Of a DNA stretch of 64,000 bases, positions 35,353 through 46,559 are shown one piece after another. Location: assembly GCF_017654505.1 (NCBI RefSeq), contig NC_054539.1, positions 68,949,256 through 69,013,255 on the forward strand, in the 5' to 3' direction. Below the pieces are notes generated by a model that saw only the letters and a program-made list of their open reading frames with translations, was not told the DNA's origin and ran no database searches. Origin of the DNA: Polyodon spathula (Eukaryota > Chordata > Actinopteri > Acipenseriformes > Polyodontidae). Every line of letters starts with the position of its first letter. Position 1 is the stretch's first letter. A program made the position numbers and the translations under genes.

Positions 35353-38300
35353 GTAAGTGAGTGTTATAGGGATGTGGATCTGTTTTAATTTCTTAAAACA
35401 GTTATTTGTTTAAACCTTCACAAATTATATAATAACTAGGTAGCCACTGTGAAGCCTTAAATGAAGTGACAATATTAAATGTTAAAACTGTAAACTATTA
35501 ATACCCTTAATATTTATGGTTAATCTGCTGTATGACTGATCAATGTGTTTTACTTCTCCAGGATGACAAAGATGCCTTTTATGTAGCTGACCTTGGTGAT
35601 GTTGTTAAGAAGCACATGCGATGGACCAGAGCCCTACCTCGCGTGGCTCCATATTATGCTGTGAAATGTAATGACAGCAAAGCTGTAGTGATGACCCTTG
35701 CTTCCCTGGGTGCTGGATTTGATTGTGCGAGCAAGGTATATGGACTATTTTAATACCAATGCAAATGATCACAATTGTTTGAAACTGGGTGATCAAATTG
35801 TTTAGGTAGTGTTAAAGTACTGGTGTGTAAGCACGTTTTAGTTTAAGTAGATGCACTTTGCTCTTATGAACTTGGATTGGTTTTGCTGTATTTTTTTAAA
35901 CTATATTGTTTCTGATTTACTGTGACACCTGTAGTGATATGCTAGAAATCTGTCCTCTTACTCATAAAATGAGTGGCTAAACCTTTGTCCAGGAATGTCC
36001 AGACAGTCTTACTATTTTACTGCCTGAAACGTGTACAATGTTCTGAATTTAAAATTTAATTATTTGCAGAATGAAATTCAGCTGGTCCAGAGCATTGGTG
36101 TTTCTCCTGAAAAGATCATTTACGCTAACCCTTGCAAACAAGTGTCTCAAATTAAATATGCTGCTGCCCATGGTGTCCAGATGATGACATTTGATAGTGA
36201 AGTTGAACTTGCAAAAGTTTCAAGAAGCCACAGTAATGCAAAGTAAGTAATTTGTTTAACTCAGTGACTGCAGTGTGTATTCTGTCCTAAATGTGTGGCA
36301 TCCTATGATTCTATATGGGCTATAAGCCTTTTTGAAGGTGTTTAGAATTTACTGCAGGTACAACTGTTTATTCTAAAGCAAACTCCTGCTTATATAGTGA
36401 AAACATTTATTTGTTTTTACCATTGCATTTTGTTTTCTAAATACTAAATTTCATTTTTTTTTTAAGGTTGGTTCTTCGGATTGCCACAGATGACTCCAAA
36501 GCAGTGTGCCGTTTGAGTGTGAAGTTTGGTGCAACACTTAAATCTTGCCGATCCCTACTTGAGCGTGCCATGGAACTGGGTGTTGACATTATTGGAGTAA
36601 GGTTTGTAACATTCTGTAACTTAAATGTTTTTGCTTGCTGATTTTTACCATTGGGTCTTTTAGTTTACATTGCATAATTTATACACAGATGTGATTAACT
36701 CAGTTAAATTCTAAAGTAAATCATGTTTACTTTCTGAAGAAGTAATGTAGTGTGTTTTCATGAACTGAAGTTTAATGGCTGTAAATTAACTTGCAACTTT
36801 TTTTTAAGCTTCCATGTTGGAAGTGGCTGTACTGATCCTGAAACGTACACCCAGGCCATTTCAGATGCTCGTCTTGTCTTTGATATGGGAGTAAGTATTG
36901 CCAGTGGAATTTCTGTAAATTAATTTTATCCCTAAACTTATTCCAATGTTCATAGTTTGAATACAAACTTCCATAAATATGTACACAGCAAATTATTTTC
37001 TTCTAGACAGAATTTGGGTTCAACATGAATTTGTTGGATATTGGTGGTGGATTCCCTGGCTCTGAAGATGTTAAGCTGAAGTTTGAAGAGGTAACTGTTA
37101 ATTCCTTGGTAAAGCCATAGTTGTTGACTGAGTCTCTATTTTGAAGACTGCAAATTTGCCTTCCTAATATGAAGCCATTCAAGTAAATGCCTCTATTTTC
37201 ATGCAGTCCATGCATAAAGGTCTAACTTGTGTTTTTTGTTTCAGGTTACTGCTGTGATCAACACTGCTCTTGACAAATACTTTCCTGCCGAGTCTGGTGT
37301 TGGGATCATTGCTGAGCCAGGAAGATACTATGTTGCATCTGCTTATATGCTAGCTGTTAATGTCATTGCCAAGAAAGTTGTCATCAGGGATCAGACTGGT
37401 TCTGATGGTAAATATCTAAAATCGTTTTAAATACCCTAAGACATTAATATTGGCTGAAGTTGCTAACTTGTTACTATCACTTTACAGATGAGGATGATGG
37501 TGCTAATGACAGAACCTTGATGTACTATGTTAATGATGGTGTTTATGGGTCATTTAACTGCATCTTGTATGACCATGCTAATGTCAGACCTGTTCTCCAC
37601 AAGGTAAGAATTCTAGTTGTAGCTTTTATTTTAAATGTGTGAAGTTTTAAACCCATAGAACTTGTGCACAATGTTTTCCTTCTGTTTCAGAAACCTAAGC
37701 CTGATGAAAGATTCTACCCCTGTAGCATCTGGGGACCAACTTGTGATGGTCTGGATCGCATTGTTGAGCTCTGTGACATGCCAGATCTTCAGGTTGGAGA
37801 CTGGATGCTCTTTGAGAATATGGGAGCCTACACTGTTGCTGCATCTTCCACCTTCAATGGATTTCAGAAGCCAGATATCCATTATGTGATGTCAAGAACA
37901 TCCTGGTTAGTATACATTGTCTGGATTTTTTGTTGTCAGAGCAGCAGTGTCTATGTAGTGTATACTACAGTTCTCTGGGAAGAGAAATATATGCAAGCAT
38001 CTGCACAACCAAGGAAATCCATTCTAATTAAAGCTAATCTTATAAATTAAACATGTGCATATGTAGTGTTTCATGCCTTTTAAGAAAAAGCATTGAATGT
38101 CCATTTTAGCATGCATTACTTGATTTGTTAGACTTTTCCAAATTGTAACTGCTTACTACAATATGCCTTTTGCTAAAGAGGCACGGTTATCTTGTATTTC
38201 TCAATATTGTTGAACAAATGTGGTATAAACAATCTATATTCGTGACAAGCAAGGGTCCTCTCGGTAGGCTTTTATTGTTTTTTTTTTTTTTTAAAAACCT

Positions 38301-38562
38301 TGGACTCCTATCTTGCAGAGAAACTAAGAATGCTAGCATGAATTTGATAGGCTTGTGCTCCTGTATTTTATTTAATCCATTTTGTTCCTCCACTGTGCTA
38401 AGTGTCGTCCTTGTTTCCCTCAGGCAACTGTTGCAGCAAATCAAAGAGCAAGGTGGCATTGCTAAAGTTGAGGAGACTGCTTCTAACCCTGTGCCCATCT
38501 CCTGTGGCTGGGAAAGTGGAGTTGAACTTCCTTCAACTTGCTCTTCAACTCGTATTGTTTAA
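35251..38562 (+). CDS. ODC1: ODC1, ornithine decarboxylase (complete)
   Basis: Role: PLP-dependent decarboxylation of ornithine to putrescine, the rate-limiting first step of polyamine synthesis, in the cytosol as a homodimer. Seen: coding segments 35251-35352, 35562-35735, 36070-36242, 36467-36601, 36809-36890, 37007-37090, 37245-37407, 37488-37603, 37691-37905 and 38424-38562 join in frame to 460 residues (human 461). Landmarks are PLP lysine K69 (YYAVKCNDS), H197 and S200 (FHVGSG), GGG 235-237 ([10 protein letters not shown]), R277 (EPGRYYV), Y324, D333, catalytic C361 (GPTCDGLD; human C360) and Y390. The antizyme-contact positions K92, E94, K121 and K141 are kept. The C-terminal degron cysteine is present (SCGWESG, C442; human C441), so antizyme-dependent and constitutive proteasomal turnover probably operate. 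The retained catalytic cysteine argues against an antizyme-inhibitor paralogue. Confidence 0.98.
35562..35735 (+). CDS. ODC1: ODC1 exon 4, PLP-lysine exon
   Basis: 174 nt, codons 35-92. The K69 codon AAA is at 35664-35666. The donor is GTATAT. Confidence 0.97.
36070..36242 (+). CDS. ODC1: ODC1 exon 5, antizyme-contact region
   Basis: 173 nt, from codon 93 ([20 protein letters not shown]). It includes K121 and K141 of the antizyme-binding surface. The donor is GTAAGT. Confidence 0.97.
36467..36601 (+). CDS. ODC1: ODC1 exon 6
   Basis: 135 nt ([20 protein letters not shown] onward). Two donors compete on paper, GTAAGG at 36597 and GTTTGT at 36602. Only the second preserves the frame and the VSFHVGSG motif, so it was chosen. 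Confidence 0.94.
36809..36890 (+). CDS. ODC1: ODC1 exon 7
   Basis: 82 nt beginning with the [11 protein letters not shown] motif (H197, S200). The donor is GTAAGT. Confidence 0.96.
37007..37090 (+). CDS. ODC1: ODC1 exon 8
   Basis: 84 nt with [20 protein letters not shown], the phosphate-binding glycine loop. The donor is GTAACT. Confidence 0.97.
37245..37407 (+). CDS. ODC1: ODC1 exon 9
   Basis: 163 nt, with [20 protein letters not shown] and R277. The donor is GTAAAT. Confidence 0.97.
37488..37603 (+). CDS. ODC1: ODC1 exon 10
   Basis: 116 nt, one codon longer than human, in the variable acidic loop before [20 protein letters not shown]. The donor is GTAAGA. Confidence 0.96.
37691..37905 (+). 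CDS. ODC1: ODC1 exon 11, catalytic-cysteine exon
   Basis: 215 nt with [15 protein letters not shown] and [17 protein letters not shown]. It ends two bases into the TGG codon at donor GTTAGT, a position fixed by the next exon starting with G-CAA-CTG. Confidence 0.96.
38424..38562 (+). CDS. ODC1: ODC1 exon 12, C-terminal degron and stop
   Basis: Encodes [39 protein letters not shown], then SSTRIV and TAA. The acceptor is TTTCCCTCAG. The C-terminal tail is the proteasome-initiation region in mammals. Confidence 0.96.
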
Positions 38563-38695
38563 CTTGTAGAATCTTGCATGGATTAGTCTGTCCTGATACC
38601 TTTTGGGCATTTTTACTAGGGACCAGTGACTTAATGTTTTTATGTTGCCTTTATTTTTAATGTTCTAAGCCAGTTAATAAAATACAACAAAATGG
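38563..38695 (+). other. ODC1: ODC1 3' UTR, short isoform
   Basis: A roughly 130-base AT-rich 3' UTR ends just after the first poly(A) signal. A longer form would run to about 38800. Confidence 0.65.
38676..38681 (+). promoter_or_regulatory. ODC1: AATAAA, ODC1 proximal poly(A) signal
   Basis: The first canonical signal, 114 bases after the stop codon. Confidence 0.75.
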
Positions 38696-38774
38696 ATGAC
38701 CTAAGAGGTGGGGATCACATTATGCTATTCCTATGGAAACTTTTTTGTATTTTTTTTTTTTTAATGATTTGTAC

Positions 38775-38780
38775 AATAAA
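38775..38780 (+). promoter_or_regulatory. ODC1: AATAAA, ODC1 distal poly(A) signal
   Basis: A second canonical signal 99 bases further on. Mammalian ODC1 also uses alternative poly(A) sites. Confidence 0.55.
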
Positions 38781-38781
38781 T

Positions 38782-39899
38782 GGGAGAATTGAGTTTTGTT
38801 TGAACATCTTTTACTGCACAAAACTACCTTTTGATAGAACAGGTGCCAGACAACATTTTAACTACTTTTTTTTATAGTATAAAACTAATCAGTTTTGCAA
38901 TACATGTATTGAAGTTGTACTGTAAATCCAGTCCTAAACTTTATTCTTGCTGTACTTTCTGGTTCCTTGGATATTTGCAATTTAAGTCCCTTGCACCCCA
39001 CATAAATTGGCCCCGACTTTCCTTATCTACAATCTTTATATTGTGTAGCACAGAGGTGCCTGTCTGCTGTAGATTAGTGCAGTAATTCTCAACCCTAGTT
39101 CTGGGGAATCACTGCCCTGTTATTTTTGGGTTTGGTCCCCCACCCTTCCTGGCAATTAGTTAATGTTTCCTACATAATAACAAATATATGCCACTTGTAA
39201 TGCAGTTTTCACTGGGATTTGTAGTGTTGTTGTGAACTACAGATTAGATTACCTCAATCCCACCAAAGCTTGGTCTTTGTTAATCTATTTAGTTGAATCT
39301 TTAGCATGGAGTTGAATAACTTAAGGGACTATCCACACCAAAAATGGTGATCTTGGTTTACCAGGAAAAGCAGTACTGACTAAAATACCCACTTTCTGTG
39401 TGTTTACTAATGAGATGCATTGTGTCTGGTACAACATGTTAGTGCTGAATAAGGAGTTGACTTAAAAATGATTAATTACTAAAAACAAACACTAATGAAA
39501 ATATTGCAGTAATTTACTGATTTATCAGACAAATCCTGTTTCTATTCTTTTCTCTTTCACTAGGTGGCACTACCTGCTTTACATAAAGTATTGATATTTT
39601 TATTATAACTGCTAAACTGGATTAATACAAGGTAAAACAAACTATAAATACCTCAAAGAACAACTGGTGTGTGTATATGTATGTGTATATATATATATAT
39701 AGCTCAGCCAGCTGCCCAACGTTTAATTATGTTATAAAATGTTTTATGTTGTACACATCTTTTTGAAGTGAGCATGTGCTTGAATCAAAACATTTGTGGT
39801 ATTTCCAGTAAATTCCAGTTACTTTTTTAAAAAAAAGCTGCAGCCTGCACCCTGTAGGTAACAATAGTCTTATCGGAGGGCATTTAATTTTCCACTATT
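38782..39899. other. Intergenic between ODC1 and HPCAL1 (first part)
   Basis: It contains a possible hAT-type terminus (39076-39165, TTCTCAACCCTAGTTCTGGGG-type sequence) and a short (TG)n(TA)n at 39668-39701. Otherwise nothing was recognised. Confidence 0.6.
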
Positions 39900-40080
39900 A
39901 TTATTTATTTATTTATTACCAGACGCCCTTATCCAGGACGACTTACAGTTATTACAAAATATCACAGTGCAGAATATCACATTACAATTAAGAGCAGTTA
40001 TAAAGTGCAATAAAATAAGTAGAAAATGATATAATTCAAATGAGCAAGGTAAAGAAAATGTCACAGGTGTGATTAATTGT
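39900..40080 (-). repeat. Retroelement-derived repeat (inverted tail)
   Basis: A TTATTTATTTATTA run is followed by CAGACGCCCTTATCCAGGAC and GACTTACAGTTATTAC. This is the complement of a widespread fish retroelement tail (GTCGCCCTGGATAAGGGCGTC-type followed by AAATAAATA). Confidence 0.6.
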
Positions 40081-40151
40081 TTTAATGAGCACATTATTTT
40101 TATTATTATTAACTGAATATTGTTATTTTTAAGTGCACGATTATTGAGTTT

Positions 40152-40152
40152 A

Positions 40153-40242
<90 letters not shown>

Positions 40243-40259
40243 GTGTGTGTGTGTGTGTG
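40152..40259. repeat. (CA)n(TA)n(TG)n self-complementary microsatellite
   Basis: CA repeats, then TA, then TG repeats make a nearly perfect palindrome about 108 bases long, able to form a hairpin. Confidence 0.95.
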
Positions 40260-41040
40260 ATTTTTTTATTTAAAATAATTTGATACTCGCTTAATGTGCA
40301 CCTGTTCAATGTAATTGAATAACACTGTGTAACAAAAAAATATTTTTATTTTGTTCCTGGGTAGTAAGTGTTATTTCCTAATTGCTTATGCCTCAAAAGT
40401 ACAGAACATGGTTATTATTCCCCACAAACTTTGATTTTGTGACCAGGACAGTGATATTTCAAAATATCACTATTTCCAATGGGAAAATGGGCAAATGTGT
40501 GTTTTTTCGTTCACATAAAGTCAGAAAAAAACAACATATGAATCCAAATTAACATGTATTTATACTAAAGTAATACAAAGATGACTACAAAAGATTTAGA
40601 ATCGAGTAGTTTTTCGAGATTTACAACTATACTGTAAATACCTTTGCTCTGCTTAATACGGGACTGATAAAAGCTGAGGAGAGTGAACGAGAAAGGGAGA
40701 AAAGAGAAAAGTGACGAAGACAGAAGACAGGAAAGACGGGGAACTCGGGAATTAAATGAAAAGAGATTTCTTTATTTTTGTGACTTTGTAGACACCCAGT
40801 GCGTTGGGATGTGTGGTTGCTTGAGTCTTTTCCAGATAGTTTTTTCTGGGTTGCAACTATAGACTGACCGAAGCAATGACGAACAAAGCCCGTTCGCACT
40901 AACAGAGAGGCTGACATCTTGATCCGTGAAGCAGTGATCAACGGGACCGCAGAGCGAGACTGAGCGAGCCGGTGTTAGGACGAATTTAGTGCCCCTTAGG
41001 ATTCATGTCCCCCATTTTATAAGCGCAGCAAGGCACTTCA

Positions 41041-41152
41041 GTGTGAGGGATATACTCTAATATCTACACGCCGCCGGCGGGTAAAGCCACTCGGCTTCGT
41101 CTAGTGACTTATAACGCACCCGGGCGTGGCGATATTATACTATATCCCACAC
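41041..41152. mobile_element. Foldback/inverted-repeat element
   Basis: GTGTGAGGGATATACTCTAA on the left pairs imperfectly with the inverse of the right end (about 41119-41152). The interior is CpG-rich with a perfect CCGCCGGCGG palindrome at 41071-41080. Arms are about 34 bases with a few mismatches. The family is unknown. Confidence 0.5.
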
Positions 41153-41402
41153 CCTGCCATGTCTTGTTGCTTACTTATTAGATTGTTTCCTGCTTTCGCC
41201 ATGGCAATTAAAATGACGAGAGAAAATGTTGATTCATGTAGTTAACCTCCCCTTTAATCAAACTGCTGCCGTACCTTCCTTTTGCCGCACTGTGGCACCT
41301 GGTCTACTATTCCCCACCACACTGGAAGCCCTAAATATAATGTAATAAATAAATAAAAATAAAGGTTGTTCATAAGGAGCCAGAAGTGTTGTATACGGTA
41401 CC

Positions 41403-41429
41403 AAAAAAAAAAAAAAAAAAAAAAAAAAA
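41403..41429. repeat. Poly-A run
   Basis: 27 A in a row, followed by a second A-run after CGGTAC. Confidence 0.9.
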
Positions 41430-41549
41430 CGGTACAAAAAAAAAACAGATTGACGTTGTGCTGTTAAAATGTGTTACATTTACTGAAATAAAAACGCTTC
41501 TAAAACGACCGAATTCTTGTTGAGCTTATGCTATTTTAGATTCTACTGA

Positions 41550-41551
<2 letters not shown>

Positions 41552-41598
<47 letters not shown>
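41552..41598. repeat. (ATT)n microsatellite
   Basis: About 15 copies of ATT. Confidence 0.97.
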
Positions 41599-42351
41599 TA
41601 AATGTATTACTATGCAGGACAACCACTAATAATATCGTTACCGTTATTAAAAATGTTCAGGGATGAACCTACCGATTTATCCACTAATGTCCGAAAATTA
41701 ACCGATCAAAATTCTCAATTGTGTGACAGCCCTAATATATACCGTATTACTTCAATTTGGCGACGTGGCGTTTATTTTAAATTGATCAAAACAACTGCGC
41801 CCCTTTATTAACAATACTATGCTTTAAAAACGCTGCAATAATAATTACACGATCCAGGCACTACAACGGAATGGGCCAGGATACCACAAGACAACACCTG
41901 AAACCTGGTGTAAAGCAGGCGTCGCAGATCTACTGCTTGTATTGCTTCCAGCGGTGGCCACACACTGTACTAGCCTGTGACTTTCAATCCCCCGTCCCCC
42001 CATAACTTCAGACAGTAAAATGTTAATTGTTGGTCAGCACAATAAAAAGTCACTCCACCTGCTCTGAGACAGAGTTTGTCATTTTTCAACCACATCAAGT
42101 CCAATTTATCCATTTTTTTTTTTTTTTTTTTTTTGTGGTACGTTTCTTTTGAAGCTCAGTATATTACTAATGGTGTACTTGGCAATTTTAATCTCCATAG
42201 TATTCTCTGAAATTATCCCCATACTTTCCAGACCCTGGGTACTCCCCTACAACAGGACGTGGCCATGCTACATTGATAGCCATGGATTAGAACATATATC
42301 CCTGTTTCTTTTATTTATTTTGTACATATTACTTGTCTAATTGATGTACGG

Positions 42352-42356
42352 TATAT

Positions 42357-42443
<87 letters not shown>
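42352..42443. repeat. (TA)n(TG)n microsatellite
   Basis: About 60 bases of interrupted TA are followed by about 30 bases of TG. Confidence 0.96.
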
Positions 42444-42444
<1 letters not shown>

Positions 42445-45400
42445 ATGTTCTGTTTTATAGATTTGTTATGTAATGCATGTCTTTGATAACGCATTCTGCT
42501 TTGTGATTTACACACCTGTCTAATAGGACCTGGACTCAGACCACTAAAACTTACTTTACTGTACATGGGCACCCCAAGATCAGACAGATGGAAAAATGGA
42601 GATCATTAACAAACTAGATACAAACTGAAAACAAAACATAAGCAACTGGCCTTCAAAAGCAGCTTCAAGCCGTTTACCCAAAACTGAATGCACCATTTCA
42701 CAGCAGGGACTTGTGGCTCTGCCAGCAACAAACAAGCTTCCTGCTGCTGCTTTTCAATTGTTCTCAGCTTTTTTAATTAGCTGTCTTAATTATACGCAAT
42801 TAGACTCTACATGCGGAGAAGTAAAGCACATTGATAATTGGTCTAGCAGTCAGTGTCAAGTCCATTTAAGCAATTAGTAGTACTGTAGCTGCCATCGACA
42901 TATATTAAAGGCCAGAACCAAGCGGCAGAGTCTTTTATATCTAATGCATGGCTTCTTTCATTTTGTGATGAGGTGTATGTGTTTTTTTTTTTTTTTTTTT
43001 TTTTTGTGTGTGTATTGGTGCAAATACCAGTATTACACCATGGGCTGTGTTTGTTGTGATGGACAGCGATTATATCACTGTTTATTTTATGAAGTGTCAC
43101 AGGAAAGAGATTAACAAGAAAGAGATGAGCTTCAGCAGTGAAAAAATGAGTCATGTTCTCATTCTAGAACTTTGAAACAGAACCCAGGGGAAAATACATC
43201 CATACATACATACTTGTGGAAACTGTTTACATGGTACAGTTAATAGAGAGATCAAACAATTGAGTAATATAAGCACAGATCAAAACAACATCTTTGTAGC
43301 TGAAGCCAAACCAATGCAAACTATCTGCATTGAACAGAGCGTGAGAATGCAGATTCTTACATGTACATCATTCTCTATGATAAAACATTAAATAAAAAAT
43401 AGGTTTGTAGCATAATAATAATAACATTCGACTTACTTGTAACGAGACAACCAACTGAGGAATTGTAACCTTACGATATGTAGCATTGTGTTCATCTCAC
43501 TGGACATTTGTTATGGTGCTGCACTCCAGATGGCTTGATCAGTAAACATTTTGTGTACAATAATTATGCTTTTATTGTTCTTTATTGTCGTACTGTATGT
43601 TTCACTTGTATAGTGTATATAAGCAATGATGATTTTGTCCAGTCCTATCGACACAGAGACACGATACAATCATCTCCAGAGGATTCAATCAACCAGTGTT
43701 CACCTCTTTCTGCTGTTGTGGACTCATACCGACAGTGGTTGCTGATCTTGATTTTTAAACCTCAGGGTGCAGAAAACAAGAAGGCACAACTGAAGACTGA
43801 TTAGTTATACTATCTAGGAAATATTGGAAATTGGTGGATTAATTTATAGACCACAGTTATACAAAACATGATACATCCAGTCTATCTTTGACTTTGTTTA
43901 ACATCAGGCTGCAGATTGAGTTGGAGACTGCAGATGGAACTGGTGACAGCCCCAGTCTGATACTGGAACGTGCTTGGTTTTACAGACTGGTTACGTGGTG
44001 CAGATACAAGCACTGAATTAGTTTCTGAACTAGGAGACCTGAGTTTGATCTGGAATACCACCTACATTATGCAAAGGACCTCCCATCAGTTCCTTACAAC
44101 CTTTCATTTGCAGAAAAAATTGCATCTATGATAAAAACACTTTAGTTCTTGTAAATAATCGTAACCTTGACACCCATTTTGAGGAAGCTGCTAGCTGTTG
44201 CTCCTTCTCTTCCTGTAGAAACTCCCCATTGCTTCTGATCTCATGAAGTCAATTGGCTTCCTGCTTGATCTGATGCAGGACTACCATTTGCTCCTGCAAT
44301 GTTTTGGCTGTGCCGCCTCATCTCATCACTTCCTCAGTCTGTGAGTTCAGTGTGTACGCCCTTAGGAGGTGAGTCGGTGAGCCGTAAGGATGAGCTAAAT
44401 TTGGCAAAATCTCGAAAACGCATACCCCGTTATTCTCTCCCCAGGAGGTGTTCAAAATAGCTGTGTGAAAATAGTCAGGTTGCTGTTTAAAGAGTGATCA
44501 TTAGGATTCTGTTTGCTGCTCATTTCATTTGTGCTAGGGCTGTATGGACTGTTCCCCAGGGAACTGTGCTGTATGAACTGTAACACTGGGAACTCAGTGG
44601 GTTCAGTTATCAGTAGACTTTTCAAAAAAACATATCTGTAATGTATTACTTTTTATAAGCTTGCATTGTTTTTCTTTTTGTAATGTGATCTCTTCTGAAA
44701 GTACAGATACTTGTCAGCTTGCATTGTATAGAACCTCATTTATGTCTATCTGCACTTCCATCAGATTATATAAAGGTACACACATTATAGTTTAGTGCAG
44801 GAACAGACTCAAAGTGAAAGCTTAACCTGCAGAATGGCAAATATGATGCATCTAAATCATAGGGAGGCTGTCTGGACAAATTGCTGTGATTTTAAAAGTG
44901 AATCTTCTTGAAGTCTCTAAAAGAAATTGATTTACAGGTTCTTGACTTTTGTCCCACAAACCACAGTGTTTGATTTTCAAAACAGCTCAACAAATAGGCT
45001 AGCTCAGAAGTGGTGTTTTAGTCACGTTGTGTATGGAAAGGCACCTGCTCTCCTAGCACAGGCTAATTAAGAACATGAGAACATAAGAAAAGTTACGAAT
45101 GTGTTTAATAGTAAGAAGTTATTAAAATGCAGTTTATGTGCAGTTTCAGTCACTTCATTGAGCTGAGATTCCCCCGACGGCCAGGCGGTGGCAGCACGTA
45201 CATCAAAATAATAGCCAATGACGAATAATCACACTCGTCTAGACAGAGTATTGTTCCGTTCAACAAAAAAAAAAAAAAAAAAAAAAACATGTGTTATTTT
45301 TAATTAGGTTAAAAGCTTATTCAAATATCATTGTACAGTAGTGACCACAAGCGCTATAACATTTACAAAAGTTATTAACTTAAGTTAAACATTTTACAGG

Positions 45401-45640
45401 AAAATAAAAGCTTAATTACTAATTTTTTAGCCATTGACTTATACCAACAGCAAACAGATATCTTAAATCTGCACCAAGGTACTGCATGAGTATTAAATGA
45501 GTCCAGATATGTATGGAGTTAAAAAAAGACTGAGTTCCAGTTACTGAAGCCTTATTGGGTTTCTGCTCGGTTAAGCACGCCTGGTTCTGTGGTTCTGTTG
45601 GATCAGTCAGTTTCTCAGCTGCTGTGGTTAAGTATATAAA
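42444..45640. other. Intergenic, nothing clearly recognised
   Basis: 3.2 kb with T/A runs (42981-43005, 45265-45287). A short AGAACATGAGAACATAAGAAA piece near 45070 recalls a dispersed vertebrate retroposon but is too short to assign. No gene is supported. Confidence 0.65.
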
Positions 45641-45644
45641 TGTA

Positions 45645-46002
45645 GTCATATGGCGTTGTTCGGGGGATACCGTAAAAGGCCCTCACCTGCTTTTCTTTCT
45701 TTATTTTTCTCAGCCAGTTAACCCGAAACCACGCTGTACTGTCCTTACTGATGATATTCGGCTGGGGGAAGGGAAGCGGACGCATTTTCGGTATATCTGC
45801 TTTGGGGCGAGGGATGACTGGGGGGGGGATTTCCTCTATCTATGTCGTCCCCTACTCACTACAACCTCTCAAGCAGCTAGCAGATCTTCAAGCAGTAGGG
45901 GACCTGTCCTGTCTGTTCGACTTTGTCACTAACACTCTGTCACCCAAGTCACACAAGCACTCCATTCCCCTTCCGCCTTTGCAGGCGTTCCGTGAAATAT
46001 GA
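45645..46002 (+). other. Unrecognised CG-richer segment with overlapping open frames
   Basis: A pyrimidine-rich AG (45711) is followed by a GC-richer stretch open in two frames. One contains QPVNPKPRCTVLTDDIRLGE; the other contains YVVPYSLQPLKQLADLQAVG and runs to a stop at 46002. A run of eight or more G near 45818 could be a frameshift point between them. I do not recognise either peptide. It may be a transposon or viral-relic ORF fragment or chance. Confidence 0.25.
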
Positions 46003-46559
46003 GTAGTTGATATAAAATTACAAAATCCTCTTTAACCTTTGTGACTCCCCACAGCAAACCACACATTCTTCTAAAAGACAAAGGTCCCGTGAGGTATTAT
46101 TACTAACTAGATAATAAATAAATAAATAAATAAAAAGGTACAACCATTGCTGTTAGTGGAACATGCAGTCAGTTAGCGATTCATTTATTTGTATGTAAGA
46201 AGTGAGAAGGATATTTTCAGCCAATAAGGTTGATATAAACAATTATTAAACTACAGTAAGTGGGCAATGTGAATTGTATTGAGGTGACAGTAAAACATTA
46301 AATATAACTGAAAGAACTGTATCCATGTTTTCATGCCTGCAATAATTTTGCACCTTCTGTTGATATATAATACTATATGCATCTTATTAGTACATAATGA
46401 AGCATGCAAATACCAATCTTTTTCAAATTCATAAATAGCAAATTCCAAATGCAGACAAAAATGCAGAAAAAGAAGAATTTGAAGTCACATTTGTATCATC
46501 AGATGATTTATTCCCAAGTAGTTTTAATCAAGACATATATTACTGTGCAATATCTTGAC

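Larger units (their letters stand above)
33745..38695 (+). other. ODC1: ODC1 transcription unit (predicted)
   Basis: Noncoding exon 1 is about 33745-33842 (donor GTAAGT). Noncoding exon 2 is 34978-35108 (acceptor TTACAG, donor GTAAGT; a weaker internal donor exists near 35063). Exon 3 begins at 35213 and carries the start codon. The 3' UTR starts at 38563. The start site is inferred from the TATA box and the end from the poly(A) signal. Confidence 0.75.

Noticed and set aside
35736..36069. Hairpin ACTCAT-AAA-ATGAGT in an ODC1 intron as a snoRNA
   Set aside because: The stem is only six base pairs, and the flanking H and ACA boxes and second hairpin are not convincing.
40627..40941. 104-codon minus-strand frame beginning MITASRIKMSASLLVRTGFV
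   Set aside because: Only low-complexity Ser/Phe content and no family. It lies beside the foldback element and could be repeat sequence, but I cannot support a gene.
45068..45100. AGAACATAAGAAA-type retroposon resemblance
   Set aside because: Only about 30 bases, too short to assign to a repeat family.
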